DNA from: an uncultured Bacteroidales bacterium
GTDB taxonomy: Bacteria; Bacteroidota; Bacteroidia; Bacteroidales; Lentimicrobiaceae
Direction of reading: 5' to 3'
NCBI GenBank assembly: GCA_937894795.1
Contig: CALCQV010000137.1
Coordinates: 38,875-102,874, forward strand
DNA: 64,000 nucleotides
A program made the position numbers and the translations under genes. The stretch's first letter is position 1. Each line of letters begins with the position of its first letter. The notes under the pieces were generated by a model, which was not told where the DNA came from, ran no database searches, and saw nothing but the letters and a program-made list of their open reading frames with translations. Positions 34,533-44,343 of the stretch are shown here, one piece after another.

Positions 34533-36299
34533 CTAATCCATCGCGGTTTTAACGTTGTTGACATTAACTGAACCACCTTTCCCATTTATGACACTCATAA
34601 TCTTACTTTCCTTATTCCCTCCATAAAGCCAATAAATGATTTTATGATGAATGCTATTCTCTATATGTGCAGGTGTTTCAATTGCCTGATCAACAATCAC
34701 GGGAGCTTTGAAGAATACACAATAAATACCTAATGCCCATGCCTCATGGTTAGTAACCTGATTTGATACTTTATAAGAGGCAAATCCATTTGTTGTTCCA
34801 TGTCTATAAGCCTCTGGTGATGGCGGATCATAGGGCATTTCACTCTGGTAGAAGTATACCCTGCCATCATTTCCATTCCATAGAGTTTGATATTCATGGA
34901 AGTGCTCACAAAATAAGCCATACACTGTAACATTGTTTCCATTCACTATAAGGCCATTTTTAGTCACATTTTGATCCCATCCTACATGCATTCCATGATC
35001 AGCCCTCCAAAGCCATGTGTGGTCCACGACTACATTATTACTATTGATTACCATACAACTTGAGGTGGAACCTTCACCATAACCTCCTACTCTAATAAAA
35101 ATGTCATGCAAGAATGTAGGATTGACTTCATGATTATTGTTTGAATTTATTTCTCCTACCTTAACAAGTGTTTCTGATTTCTTTTTTCCTGCATCTATGA
35201 TCAATCCGCTAATCGTCACACCAGAAACATCTGATACTTCTATTACACTATTCCCATTGCCTGATCTAAGTGTTGCCATACCTATACCTGCAAGTATAGT
35301 TCCCGGGCGATTAACTTTAAGACTTTGATCAAGAACATAGATACCAGGACAAAAAAAGATATTCTTACCTTCAGCCAGTGCAGTATTAATTGTCTCTGCA
35401 TTAGCGGAGTTCTCTTTGGCAATATAAAAATTCAACAAGGGAAGTTCTGTCTGATTTATATTATTCTCTGTCCAACCAATACCAGAACTATTATTTCTGA
35501 GTATAGGCAGCTTAATTAAAAATTCAGATCCTCTTTTTACTAAATATGGTTTTTCACGAATTACAGGAGTCTCATTTATCACAGTATAAGGATTATCAGG
35601 CCAATTTGCCTCCGGAGTGTTTGAAACTCCCATAAACATGATGTTCCAATTGCCTTGATTCCATTTTCCAATATCTGTATTTCTGGTGAACCACTGTTGT
35701 TGTCCACCTGCATAAACGGTACCATCTATCTTTGAATCAGCAATAAATCCCCCACTTGCCCATCCGTTGTCATGTAATTGTATATCACCTTTAATATGCA
35801 CACGACGCATAGGCGAAGCTTGAGATACGCCCCAAATGTTCATCTCTCCGGTTTGCGATTCTATGGTAATGTTTTCTACAGAACGCCAAAAGTTACATGT
35901 GACATTGCCATTCTTCTCTCCTTTTGAAATTAAACTGCCTATTATTAAAACATCATCGGGTGTTTCACCTAATCCAAGAATACTCATATAGTAACCCACT
36001 TTTATATCCAGATGATAGGTACCCGGTGCAAAAAGCAATGCTATGCGCTTATCACCAAATTCACTGCTTCGGGAATGCAACTGATGGTATAGGCTGTCAA
36101 TCAGATCCTGAATTTGTTGCATATCCATTTGCTGATTGAAAATAAAGACATTTTCACCAAAATCCGCAACAGTGTATTTCTCCATCCATTCATTTTGAGT
36201 TGAAGACTCTGTTTGAATTTTGGAATCTACGTTTTGAGCAAATGTTGAACCGAAAAGCAGGGAAATGAAAATAATGCCAATTAAGTATACTTTTTTCAC
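34533..36299 (-). CDS. Secreted right-handed beta-helix protein (pectate-lyase/GH55-like fold)
   Basis: A 588-residue exported protein read from a GTG start, chosen because it gives an uninterrupted signal peptide (MKKVYLIGIIFISLLFGSTFA). Two beta-helix halves are suggested by stacked V-x-I/T-I repeats: residues 80-210 (LFAPGTYHLDIKVG, VENITIES) and 320-470 (IFFCPGIYVLDQSLKV, VSGVTISGLIIDAG, NNVVVDHTWLWRADHG, NNVTVYGLFCEH). The pair of helices joined in one chain resembles GH55 exo-beta-1,3-glucanase architecture, but catalytic residues cannot be assigned. Related proteins are sometimes misannotated as adenylyl cyclase. Confidence 0.65.
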   Translation of the reverse strand: MKKVYLIGIIFISLLFGSTFAQNVDSKIQTESSTQNEWMEKYTVADFGENVFIFNQQMDMQQIQDLIDSLYHQLHSRSSEFGDKRIALLFAPGTYHLDIKVGYYMSILGLGETPDDVLIIGSLISKGEKNGNVTCNFWRSVENITIESQTGEMNIWGVSQASPMRRVHIKGDIQLHDNGWASGGFIADSKIDGTVYAGGQQQWFTRNTDIGKWNQGNWNIMFMGVSNTPEANWPDNPYTVINETPVIREKPYLVKRGSEFLIKLPILRNNSSGIGWTENNINQTELPLLNFYIAKENSANAETINTALAEGKNIFFCPGIYVLDQSLKVNRPGTILAGIGMATLRSGNGNSVIEVSDVSGVTISGLIIDAGKKKSETLVKVGEINSNNNHEVNPTFLHDIFIRVGGYGEGSTSSCMVINSNNVVVDHTWLWRADHGMHVGWDQNVTKNGLIVNGNNVTVYGLFCEHFHEYQTLWNGNDGRVYFYQSEMPYDPPSPEAYRHGTTNGFASYKVSNQVTNHEAWALGIYCVFFKAPVIVDQAIETPAHIENSIHHKIIYWLYGGNKESKIMSVINGKGGSVNVNNVKTAMD

Positions 36300-36520
36300 A
36301 AATAATTCAGCTAATAAGTTTAAATCACCTTTTCAACTATTCATTTAGTAAAAATAGTTAACTTTCTGATTATTATTTATCAGGCTATTGATATAAAGCA
36401 TACAAATTTCAGGTAATATCTATAGCGTAATCACTTTAACTACCTCATTAAAGGATATTCTATTTTTGGTATACTGAATTTTACCAGGTTTTATGCAGAT
36501 CTAATACTGATGGGTAGTAT

Positions 36521-37435
36521 TTATTGAATAATCAATTTCTGTTGCATAACGGTCTTGTTATTTAAAGCCTTTAGCAGATATACTCCGGGAGATTGATTAC
36601 TAAGATCTAAAGTTGATTTAATAATATTATCATTACTACAGGGAATAACTTCACTTTTAATCATAATCCCCTGAGAAGTATAAACTTCCAGTTTTATCTC
36701 CCCCTTGACTTTTTCGATGATATAACCAAAATATCCATCGGGTGAAGGATTCGGATAAAAATTCAAAAAACCACCTTGATTCACATCACTTATGCCATAA
36801 GTACATTCGCTAAAAGTAAACCAGACAGAAATATTTGCATTATTAGAACAACCATTAGATGGATTGGTAACTGTTACTTCAAATTCTTGCAAGTCCTCTG
36901 CAATTCCTGATGTTTCAACATTTATAATCTGCTCTTCAGAACCATTACTCCATAAATAATTTGAGCCTGGATTACCGGCATCAATAGTAATGGATTGAAA
37001 TGGACATACACTAATTTCTTCTGCATTGATAATCCTTATATCGGGATTGTTTAAAGGAATTAGATTTATCCTTGGCAATTCATTGACATTAACTGTGACA
37101 TTGCCCGAACTGATATTAATCCCGTCATTAATCTCTACTCTGAAATTTGTAGTTACCAAAGGCTCAAAAACAGGATTAGGGGAATCAGAAGTGAAACCCG
37201 GAGGATCAGAAGTCCATGAGTAGGTATAATTTATGGGGCCTCCACCCGGAATAGCGTACAACTGCACAGACTGCCCCGAACAAACGTTTTCAGGAAATGC
37301 AGAAGGACTCGCTAAAATAGTATTACTTGTCGATAAAACCGAAGACAAGTCAACTAACTCGTTGGTTGGAAATTGAGCATAGGCATTAATAGATAACGCC
37401 AGAATTGCAATAGTAAAAAGTTTCATCTTAACCAT
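36521..37435 (-). CDS. Secreted PKD-like protein with T9SS sorting domain
   Basis: A 304-residue exported protein: signal peptide ending near AYAQ, a PKD/Ig-like region with CSGQSVQLYAIPGGGP and YSWTSDPPGFTSDSPNPVF (residues 45-105), a second region with ICPF-type segment and WSNGSEEQIINVETSG, and a type A T9SS C-terminal domain (LNFYPNPSPDGYFG..GVYLLKALNN). It contains no enzyme domain; likely a surface or matrix protein. Transcribed alone or with the upstream beta-helix region. Confidence 0.8.
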   Translation of the reverse strand: MVKMKLFTIAILALSINAYAQFPTNELVDLSSVLSTSNTILASPSAFPENVCSGQSVQLYAIPGGGPINYTYSWTSDPPGFTSDSPNPVFEPLVTTNFRVEINDGINISSGNVTVNVNELPRINLIPLNNPDIRIINAEEISVCPFQSITIDAGNPGSNYLWSNGSEEQIINVETSGIAEDLQEFEVTVTNPSNGCSNNANISVWFTFSECTYGISDVNQGGFLNFYPNPSPDGYFGYIIEKVKGEIKLEVYTSQGIMIKSEVIPCSNDNIIKSTLDLSNQSPGVYLLKALNNKTVMQQKLIIQ

Positions 37436-37660
37436 TATTAATGATTTATATTAAGATTATCCGCTTTGAGGCACTGGTTGTATCACTACAGGATTATCCT
37501 CAATAAGCTAAAAAGTTTGAATTTTTATAATATATCCTTTGATAATACTAACCATGGGATTAATATCTTATTTATCATCATAATGTTATAATGTAACTTT
37601 TAAAAGAAGTATTTTTTTCAAAGTCCTTCTTTAACTAAATTAATCTGTAACCTAACAGTA

Positions 37661-37690
37661 AAAAAATAGCCCTAAATCCGGATTTAGGGC
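37661..37690 (-). terminator. Terminator of the desaturase gene
   Basis: A perfect palindrome (gccctaaatcc with ggatttagggc, 37669-37690) followed on the minus strand by a T-run. The remainder of the 37436-37824 gap is AT-rich with no open frame or other structure seen. Confidence 0.75.
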
Positions 37691-37824
37691 ATGGGTTTGT
37701 ATCATTGACCAACGACTCATGGCCCAATGATAATGGCTAATGGAGAAAAAAGCTGGTGATATTATTACACCTTGTTTAGTAATAATTATAATCGGGTATT
37801 AACTAGACATGAATCGAGTATTAA

Positions 37825-38847
37825 CTAGTTTTTGGTATTGGTTGGATATAACGATTTAGCTTCATCCCAAGTCATTAGTTTTTGAGATTGCTCATCCCAT
37901 AATTTAAGCTTTAAGGTGCTGAACGACTTCCAGAAAGTAAGAGGATTTATATCTTGAAATTCTTTATTCTCATTATAACATTTCTCTAAGTTATAGTTTG
38001 GTATACCGGAACTTAAATGATGAATGTGATGAAAGCCTATATTCCCAGAGAACCATTGCATGATTTTGGGTAATTTAAAATATGATGAACCATGTATTGC
38101 TACAGTGCTGTAGTCCCAATCAGAATCATCAAACCAATGTACATCAGGAAACTGATGTTGCACATAGAACAGGTATACACCTGCCACAGCAGCAAAATAC
38201 ATTACCAGGACCTGAATCAGAAGAAATGTTGAAACACCTGTAAAGGCAATAATAAAAAGAGCAATGGCCAGTATACCTATATTAGTTGCATATACACTAT
38301 ATTTTTCCTTTCTGGTAAAGTCTTTTCTGGTAAACCGATTAAGGATCATAAAGACCAGTGGCCCTCCGATTAAGAACATGATTATAGGATTTCGGTATAA
38401 TTTATATAAACGTTTCTGTTTCAGGCTCGCATTGCTATATTCATCCGTTGTCATAGTCCAAACATCCCCTACTCCTCTCTTATCAAGATTGCCTGAAGTT
38501 CCGTGATGAACTCTATGGCTATTATGCCATCTGTAATAAGGAGTAAGGGTTAAAATTCCCATAAATGATCCCACCATATCATTGGCATATTCTGATTTAA
38601 AGAATGCGCCATGACCACAATCATGAAAGATAATGAATGCCCTGACCACAAAACCGGACGTTAGAATTGCTAAAGGCAGAACCAACCACCATGATAACTG
38701 AGTTGAATATATCATCACAACCCAAAGTGCAAAATATGGGATTACTGTATTTATTATTTGCCATATGCTTTTTCTTAAGTCTGGTCTTCGGTAATTGGCT
38801 ATCAGGTTTAATCGGCGTTTATTAAGGTTTTGATCTACTTTTTCCAT
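37825..38847 (-). CDS. Fatty acid desaturase, membrane-bound di-iron type
   Basis: A 340-residue membrane protein with about four helices and all three histidine boxes: HDCGH near residues 75-79, HNSHRVHH near 108-115 and HHIHH near 272, the last in GNIGFHHIHHLSSGIP. These ligate the di-iron centre that inserts a double bond into an acyl chain using oxygen. Requires an electron donor not encoded nearby. Presence implies oxygen exposure. The terminator is at 37661. Confidence 0.9.
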   Translation of the reverse strand: MEKVDQNLNKRRLNLIANYRRPDLRKSIWQIINTVIPYFALWVVMIYSTQLSWWLVLPLAILTSGFVVRAFIIFHDCGHGAFFKSEYANDMVGSFMGILTLTPYYRWHNSHRVHHGTSGNLDKRGVGDVWTMTTDEYSNASLKQKRLYKLYRNPIIMFLIGGPLVFMILNRFTRKDFTRKEKYSVYATNIGILAIALFIIAFTGVSTFLLIQVLVMYFAAVAGVYLFYVQHQFPDVHWFDDSDWDYSTVAIHGSSYFKLPKIMQWFSGNIGFHHIHHLSSGIPNYNLEKCYNENKEFQDINPLTFWKSFSTLKLKLWDEQSQKLMTWDEAKSLYPTNTKN

Positions 38848-39370
38848 AATTTGAATACGTTACTGATCTTCAATAACAAGAATAAATTTGAGGTACTTAA
38901 TGACTAAAATGAGATTGACAGTTTTACCAATTAGCTTGATATTTTTGCTTTAAATAAAACTCACCTTACAAACCATATTTCACAAGGTTTGTTGACAGCG
39001 CTATCATAAAAAAACAAAAAACGACTGCAATACTAATTCTCAAATTGAAGATAAGAGAGTGCGGACCAGACTTAATCGAATTGTATATTAGGAATCGCTA
39101 TCATTGTTTATCAGAGAGATAAAAAAAAGCTTCCAGGGTGATTATTTTTGCATGATGCTTATTAATACATTTGCCGCAAATTTCAATTATCGGTTTTTGA
39201 AGATCTGTTGGTTTGATAATTAAACACCAAGATTAAGAAATTGTAGACTTATACTGACTATCATGGAAATAGAATTCGGTGTATATTAGCAATTTACTTG
39301 ATTACAGATAGTATTATTATCGTACGGAATTATTCTTTAGCCTTACTTCACATTCTTAATAGAAGACATC
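38848..39370. other. Long intergenic region between divergent genes with two promoter-like elements
   Basis: 523 bases without a convincing gene. On the plus strand TAttTTTG at 39143-39150 and TAcaTTTG at 39166-39173 match the -7 consensus, about 220 and 200 bases before the PurF-like start, implying a long leader. Contains a 9-base A-run at 39120-39128. No riboswitch was recognised. Confidence 0.4.
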
Positions 39371-40783
39371 ATGAGTGGTTTTTTTGGTTGTATTACAAAG
39401 CGGGATTGTGTTTATGATGTTTTCTACGGCACAGATTATCATTCACATTTGGGCACAAAACGGGCTGGCATGGCATTTTGGAGCAAAGAAGCAGGTTTCC
39501 AAAGATCCATACACAGCTTGGAGGATGGCTACTTTAGAAATAAATTTGAAAAGGATATTCATGGATTTAAAGGGCATTCAGGAATTGGTATTATTAGTGA
39601 TTATGAAGCCCAACCAATTGCAGTAAGTTCTCACTTAGGACGTTTCGCCATTGCACATGTCGGCAAGATTGTAAATGTAGAGGAGTTAGAAAAACAATTT
39701 CTATCAAAGCGTCAGCATTTTTCTGAAATGAGCCAGGTTGGTGTTAATCCAACGGAAGTTATTGTTAAACTTATTTGTGAATGCGATGACTTTTTATCGG
39801 GTATTAAGAAATCACAGGAAGCCATCAAGGGTTCAAGCTCAATACTAATACTTACCGAGGATTGTATTTATGCGGCACGTGATAAGTATGGACGAACACC
39901 TGTAATTATTGGCAAGAATACCCTGGGTTATGCAGTTGCTAGTGAGACATGTTCATTTTCAAATCTTGATTATAGCATTGAGTATTACTTAGGCCCCGGT
40001 GAAATAGTGAGAATAACAGCCGATGGATTTGAACAGCTTCAGGCACCGGGTGAGAAAATGCAGGTTTGCTCCTTCCTGTGGGTATATTATGGTTATCCAC
40101 CATCTTATTACGAGGGTATTAATGTTGATGCATGTCGCTACAAATGTGGTGCAGCATTAGCCCGTAAAGACAATGTTGAGGCAGACTTTGTCGCTGGAAT
40201 TCCTGATTCCGGAATTGGGCATGCTTTAGGCTATAGTAACAGTAGAAAGATTCCACAAATGCGTCCTTATTCAAAATATACTCCCACATGGCCACGTAGC
40301 TTCATGCCCCAAAGCCAGGATATGCGTGATCTGGTTGCCAAGATGAAACTTATACCAAATGAGGACCTGATAAAAGATAAACGAGGAATATTTCTTGACG
40401 ATTCCATTGTGAGAGGAACTCAGCTAAAGGATAATACAGCCGATCTTTATCATGCCGGCATAAAGGAAGTCCATATGAGGATTGCCTGTCCACCTCTGAC
40501 ATACCCCTGTGAATTTCTTAACTTTTCACGTTCACGTAGCAGTTCAGAACTGGCAACCCGAAAGGCAATTTCTCAAATTGAAGGATCGGACGATGTCAAT
40601 TATAAGGAATATTCTGATTCATCTACTGCTAAATATAAGGAAATGGTAGAACAGATCCGGAAAAATTTGAACCTGACAACATTGCATTTCCAGGAAATTG
40701 ATGATCTTGTGGATGCTATTGGGCTTCCTAAGGAAAAACTATGTACACATTGTTGGGACGGCTCAAGCTATTTCACCGACTAA
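39371..40783 (+). CDS. PurF-like amidotransferase/phosphoribosyltransferase paralog with Ser in place of the nucleophile Cys
   Basis: A 470-residue protein of the amidophosphoribosyltransferase family. The N-terminus SGFFGC aligns with CGxxGI of PurF, so the N-terminal Cys nucleophile is replaced by Ser2. Other glutaminase landmarks remain (FYGTDYHSHLGTKRAGMA, FAIAHVGKI). The C-terminal PRPP domain is intact, with FLDDSIVRGTQL near residue 342. A similar paralog accompanies the ordinary PurF in other Bacteroidota as far as I recall. It may have lost ammonia production, use another amine, or be a Ser-type Ntn hydrolase. The protein ends with LCTHCWDGSSYF. Confidence 0.78.
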   Translation: MSGFFGCITKRDCVYDVFYGTDYHSHLGTKRAGMAFWSKEAGFQRSIHSLEDGYFRNKFEKDIHGFKGHSGIGIISDYEAQPIAVSSHLGRFAIAHVGKIVNVEELEKQFLSKRQHFSEMSQVGVNPTEVIVKLICECDDFLSGIKKSQEAIKGSSSILILTEDCIYAARDKYGRTPVIIGKNTLGYAVASETCSFSNLDYSIEYYLGPGEIVRITADGFEQLQAPGEKMQVCSFLWVYYGYPPSYYEGINVDACRYKCGAALARKDNVEADFVAGIPDSGIGHALGYSNSRKIPQMRPYSKYTPTWPRSFMPQSQDMRDLVAKMKLIPNEDLIKDKRGIFLDDSIVRGTQLKDNTADLYHAGIKEVHMRIACPPLTYPCEFLNFSRSRSSSELATRKAISQIEGSDDVNYKEYSDSSTAKYKEMVEQIRKNLNLTTLHFQEIDDLVDAIGLPKEKLCTHCWDGSSYFTD

Positions 40784-40844
40784 AAGTGACTTCAGGAAAA
40801 ATAATCTTTACTGACAACGTACTAGATTTTCTATTTGTTAAACT

Positions 40845-41963
40845 TCAAATCTCTTTTTTGAAAATTCTAAATCTTTTATAGACTTTCCCTCCCATACGTT
40901 CCATTTCTTTACGTACCAGCCTGTTTGTTTCCAGTTCCAAATGACTGTCGATGTATTCCATACCACATTTGTGAGCCGATTCTAGCATTTTTACCCCCAT
41001 AATCACATCAAGACCTTTTCCCCGATATTCTTGCTTAATACCACCAAGCAATAAATTAAGCTGTTTTGCTCTTTTCCTTGCATAAATTACCTGGAGAATT
41101 CCTATTGGCAGCATATATCCTTTTGAAGCCCTTAAACCTTTACTAATATCAGGCATCGCTATAATAAAGGATAGCAAATTCCCATTTAAATCAGTTATTG
41201 CTTTTATAAACCTGGGATCGAGAATTGGCAAATAGCGATTGGCAAAGTCATCCATCTCCCATTCTTCAAAGGGATCAAATGCATATATATCAGCAAAGGT
41301 TTCATTTAGTAGCGTCAGGATAGGATGAACGTAAGGTTTTATTTGCTTTCGGCTGGTGAATTCAACGATTTTAATATTATTTATAAGTACCGCCCTATTA
41401 TAAATGTCTTTATAAAAATCAGGCAGTTCTGAAGGAACAGGTATCTGATAAACCACACAATCAATTTTCTTCGAATAACCCTCCTGTAACAGCAACTCTG
41501 GCATATATGGATAATTGCAGATAGTTGATAATACTACCGGTTCATCAAATCCTTCAACCTGAAATCCTTGTGGATCTTTATCAGAAAATCCCAACGGCCC
41601 AACCAAGTTATCACATTCTCTATCTTTTGCCCACTTCTCAATAAACGATATTAATGCATGGAATACTTCCTTGTCATTCCATGTTTCCATACAAGAAAAT
41701 CTGGCATCATTATCACCACTTACACTATTATAGCGATGATTGATGATCCCCATAATTCGCCCTACCGGTTTCCCGTCTTTGTATGCAAGTGCAAGAATAG
41801 TATCACAGTGTAAGAATGACTTATTCTTTTCCTTTCTAAAATAAATCCAGTCATCAAGGTAAATCGGCGGTACCCAGTTTTTATGTCCCACATGTATTTT
41901 GGCCGGAAGCTTAATAAATGTATTTAATAGCTTGCGGGAGTTAACTTCAACAATTTCTATCAT
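40845..41963 (-). CDS. GNAT-fold acyltransferase-like protein (YghO-type)
   Basis: A 372-residue soluble protein. The C-terminal part with LNLLLGGIKQEYRGKGLDVI near residue 295 carries the R-G-x-G-L/A coenzyme-A-binding pattern of GNAT proteins, and ESAHKCGMEYIDSHLELETN follows the usual alpha/beta order. The N-terminal HVGHKNWVPPIYLDDW and GPLGFSDKDPQGFQVEGFDEP stretches are typical of the YghO-like group, whose substrate is unknown. Its neighbours are lipid-related, so an acyl transfer role is possible. Divergent from the CDP-alcohol phosphotransferase gene. Confidence 0.65.
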   Translation of the reverse strand: MIEIVEVNSRKLLNTFIKLPAKIHVGHKNWVPPIYLDDWIYFRKEKNKSFLHCDTILALAYKDGKPVGRIMGIINHRYNSVSGDNDARFSCMETWNDKEVFHALISFIEKWAKDRECDNLVGPLGFSDKDPQGFQVEGFDEPVVLSTICNYPYMPELLLQEGYSKKIDCVVYQIPVPSELPDFYKDIYNRAVLINNIKIVEFTSRKQIKPYVHPILTLLNETFADIYAFDPFEEWEMDDFANRYLPILDPRFIKAITDLNGNLLSFIIAMPDISKGLRASKGYMLPIGILQVIYARKRAKQLNLLLGGIKQEYRGKGLDVIMGVKMLESAHKCGMEYIDSHLELETNRLVRKEMERMGGKVYKRFRIFKKEI

Positions 41964-42164
41964 AATACCCCTGATTTGTCGAAAGATTTATTAAGCAATA
42001 TTAATGAATTAATTCATTAATAAAAAGGCAGCTAAATCCTTTTATTATTAACTTTCTATTAAGCACAATGATGGCTAATAAATCAATGTCGTATTTTTCT
42101 TCTTTCGGTTTTTTGTCATTTATTATATAAATTTAGGTAAATTGCAGCATAAATCCAAAACACT

Positions 42165-42875
42165 ATGGAACACCAATTATCACGTGATTCGATAGAGACC
42201 CTTTCTAAGATTTCAAAAGGCAGACACAGAACTAATTTACTGAAAAAACCCGAGCAAAGAGCCCTTGCTTACCTTGTTGAACGTATCCCTGACTATATAA
42301 GTTCCAACACACTAACATTCATTGGTTTTATTGGAAGTTTGATTACATTTTCAGGATTTTTGTTCGCCAGTCTATACAATAGCAACTATTTACTTCTGGG
42401 TATTCTGGGATTTATTATTAATTGGTTTGGCGATTCATTGGATGGCCGGGTTGCTTACTTTAGAAATAAAGCACGTAAATGGTATGGATTTTCTTTAGAC
42501 CTCTCCGTTGATTGGATAACAACCGTTCTCATTGGCTTAGGTTTCATGATTTATTCAGGAGGTTATGGCATATGGCTGGGATTTATATTTGTTGTTATGT
42601 ATGGCTGGGAAATGATTATCACCTTGTTGCGATACAAAGTAATTGATAAATATGCAATTGATTCTGGTTTGTTTGGCCCAACAGAGGTTAGAGTAATTAT
42701 TTGCTTGATCCTGATGATAGAAGTGATTTTTAATGGTACTATAAATTATTTAGCTGCAATAGCCTGTTTAGTTCTACTAATTACTAACATAAGTGATTTC
42801 CACAAGCTTCTTCAGTTTGCAAATAATCGTGATATTACTGAACGGGAATTAAAACAGGATAATAAAAATGATTGA
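42165..42875 (+). CDS. CDP-alcohol phosphatidyltransferase family protein
   Basis: A 236-residue membrane protein with about six helices. The active-site motif is recognisable in DSLDGRVAYFRNK and GFSLDLSVD, that is D-x2-D-G-x2-A ... G-x3-D-x3-D, near residues 90-115. The Arg that normally follows the Ala is Tyr here. These enzymes swap CMP of a CDP-alcohol for another alcohol in phospholipid or inositol-lipid synthesis. The stop overlaps the next gene by 8 bases. Substrate unknown; the changed residue adds some doubt about activity. Confidence 0.78.
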   Translation: MEHQLSRDSIETLSKISKGRHRTNLLKKPEQRALAYLVERIPDYISSNTLTFIGFIGSLITFSGFLFASLYNSNYLLLGILGFIINWFGDSLDGRVAYFRNKARKWYGFSLDLSVDWITTVLIGLGFMIYSGGYGIWLGFIFVVMYGWEMIITLLRYKVIDKYAIDSGLFGPTEVRVIICLILMIEVIFNGTINYLAAIACLVLLITNISDFHKLLQFANNRDITERELKQDNKND

Positions 42876-43275
42876 AAAGCTCTTTATTTTCGCGAAAGCT
42901 CAGGCTTCTTCTTTCATCGGGGGGATCGTTGATTACTGCACAATGATCCTTTTTACTGAATTACTACATTTCCACTATAGTACATCCATAGCTATAGGAG
43001 GAATCATTGGGGCAGTTACCAATTTTATGATTAATAAAGGATGGGCATTCCGTTCAAAGAACAATCCATATAAACATTCAGGCTCACGACAACTATTACG
43101 ATTTGCTGTAGTTGTTGTCAATAGCATTTTATTGAAAATTTCAGGAACTTTTATCTTTACTACATTTCTTAAAACTGACTATATTATTAGCCGATTAATA
43201 ACAGATCTATTTGTTTCTATTGGGTTCAACTATATGCTGCAGATGCATTGGGTTTTTAGAAAAGAGAATCGATGA
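42868..43275 (+). CDS. GtrA-family membrane protein
   Basis: A 135-residue protein with four membrane helices and the GtrA features FIGGIVDYCTMILF near residue 17 and GAVTNFMINKGWAFRSK near 50, ending in MHWVFRKENR. GtrA proteins assist transfer of lipid-linked sugars across the inner membrane in cell-surface polysaccharide synthesis. Translationally coupled to the CDP-alcohol phosphotransferase gene through an 8-base overlap. Confidence 0.88.
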   Translation: MIEKLFIFAKAQASSFIGGIVDYCTMILFTELLHFHYSTSIAIGGIIGAVTNFMINKGWAFRSKNNPYKHSGSRQLLRFAVVVVNSILLKISGTFIFTTFLKTDYIISRLITDLFVSIGFNYMLQMHWVFRKENR

Positions 43276-43331
43276 TACCAAGTCCCGTCATTAACCAATA
43301 AATGCGGGAATCACACAATTAAGTCAATATT

Positions 43332-44210
43332 TTGAAGAATAAAGCAATAAATATCAAGGATCTGGAAAAAGTTTCTCCTTTATTCAGAGGAAGGATTGGA
43401 AATCGATTTGCAGAATATATGATGCATTTCCTGGCAATTGATAAAATTAATGAACTGTATGATCATTCTTTTGATTATAAAGGGGCGGAATTTGCTTCCA
43501 GATTACTTAATGATTTAGGAGTATACTATAGGATTGGTAATATTGACAGGTTAAAAAATTCATTGAAAGGTGGTTTTATTTCAATCTCCAATCATCCTTA
43601 TGGTGGTTTGGACGGCATTATGCTAATAGACTTAATGGCAGGTATACGACCTGACTATAAATTTATGGTCAACAAGGTGCTGTCTCTTATAAAAACTATG
43701 GATGAGAATTTTATCTCAGTTACACCTGTCACAACAAAAAAACCTGAAATATCTGAAAATATTAGTAGCATTCGGGAAACATTAATTCACCTTAGAGAAG
43801 GACACCCCGTTGGTGTATTTCCTTCTGGTGCCGTTTCTGATTTCAGTATTAAGGATTTTAGAGTAAGAGATAGGGAATGGCAGGAAAGTGTACTTAAGTT
43901 GATTAAAATGGCTAAAGTTCCGATAGTTCCTATACGATTTTTTGATAAGAATTCACCATTCTTTTATCTACTAGGATTAATCAATTGGAGAATCAGACTA
44001 TTAAGAATGCCCTCAGAAGTATTCAATAAGAAGAACCAGAGGCCACGAATCGGAATCGGCGAAATTATAACTGTAGAAGAACAAGAGCAATTTAATGATA
44101 TTAGTTCATTTGGATTCTTTTTAAGACGGGCAGTTTATGATATGCCGTTGCCTGAATCATTCACGCCACGAGGATCTATTAATCTGTTAGGGGAGAAAAC
44201 AACATTATAG
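43332..44210 (+). CDS. PlsC-like lysophospholipid acyltransferase
   Basis: A 292-residue acyltransferase. ISNHPYGGLDGIMLI near residue 85 is the acyl-transfer motif (His..Asp) in the form found in Bacteroidota and haemolysin-type enzymes, followed by VNKVLSLI and GVFPSGAVSDFS. It probably acylates the hydroxyl of a lipid precursor. The start is a TTG, chosen because the residues that follow fit the family; the first ATG (43420) would remove the N-terminal helix. It is 56 bases after gtrA. A glycine-lipid-type O-acyltransferase is also possible. Confidence 0.8.
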   Translation: MKNKAINIKDLEKVSPLFRGRIGNRFAEYMMHFLAIDKINELYDHSFDYKGAEFASRLLNDLGVYYRIGNIDRLKNSLKGGFISISNHPYGGLDGIMLIDLMAGIRPDYKFMVNKVLSLIKTMDENFISVTPVTTKKPEISENISSIRETLIHLREGHPVGVFPSGAVSDFSIKDFRVRDREWQESVLKLIKMAKVPIVPIRFFDKNSPFFYLLGLINWRIRLLRMPSEVFNKKNQRPRIGIGEIITVEEQEQFNDISSFGFFLRRAVYDMPLPESFTPRGSINLLGEKTTL

Positions 44211-44280
44211 CATTTTTATTAATTATCCCAATATATGCACTGCAGGCATTCTGTAAGGATAAACCAACATTAAAACGCTT

Positions 44281-44288
44281 GTAATTAT
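44281..44288. repeat. Target-site duplication, left copy, of the IS66 element
   Basis: GTAATTAT, identical to 46774-46781, immediately flanking the inverted ends. Eight bases is the duplication length usual for IS66. Confidence 0.9.
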
Positions 44289-44343
44289 GTAAGCATTCGG
44301 TAAACTACATATAGCTTACTAAGATAAAAAAAATATACAAAGA

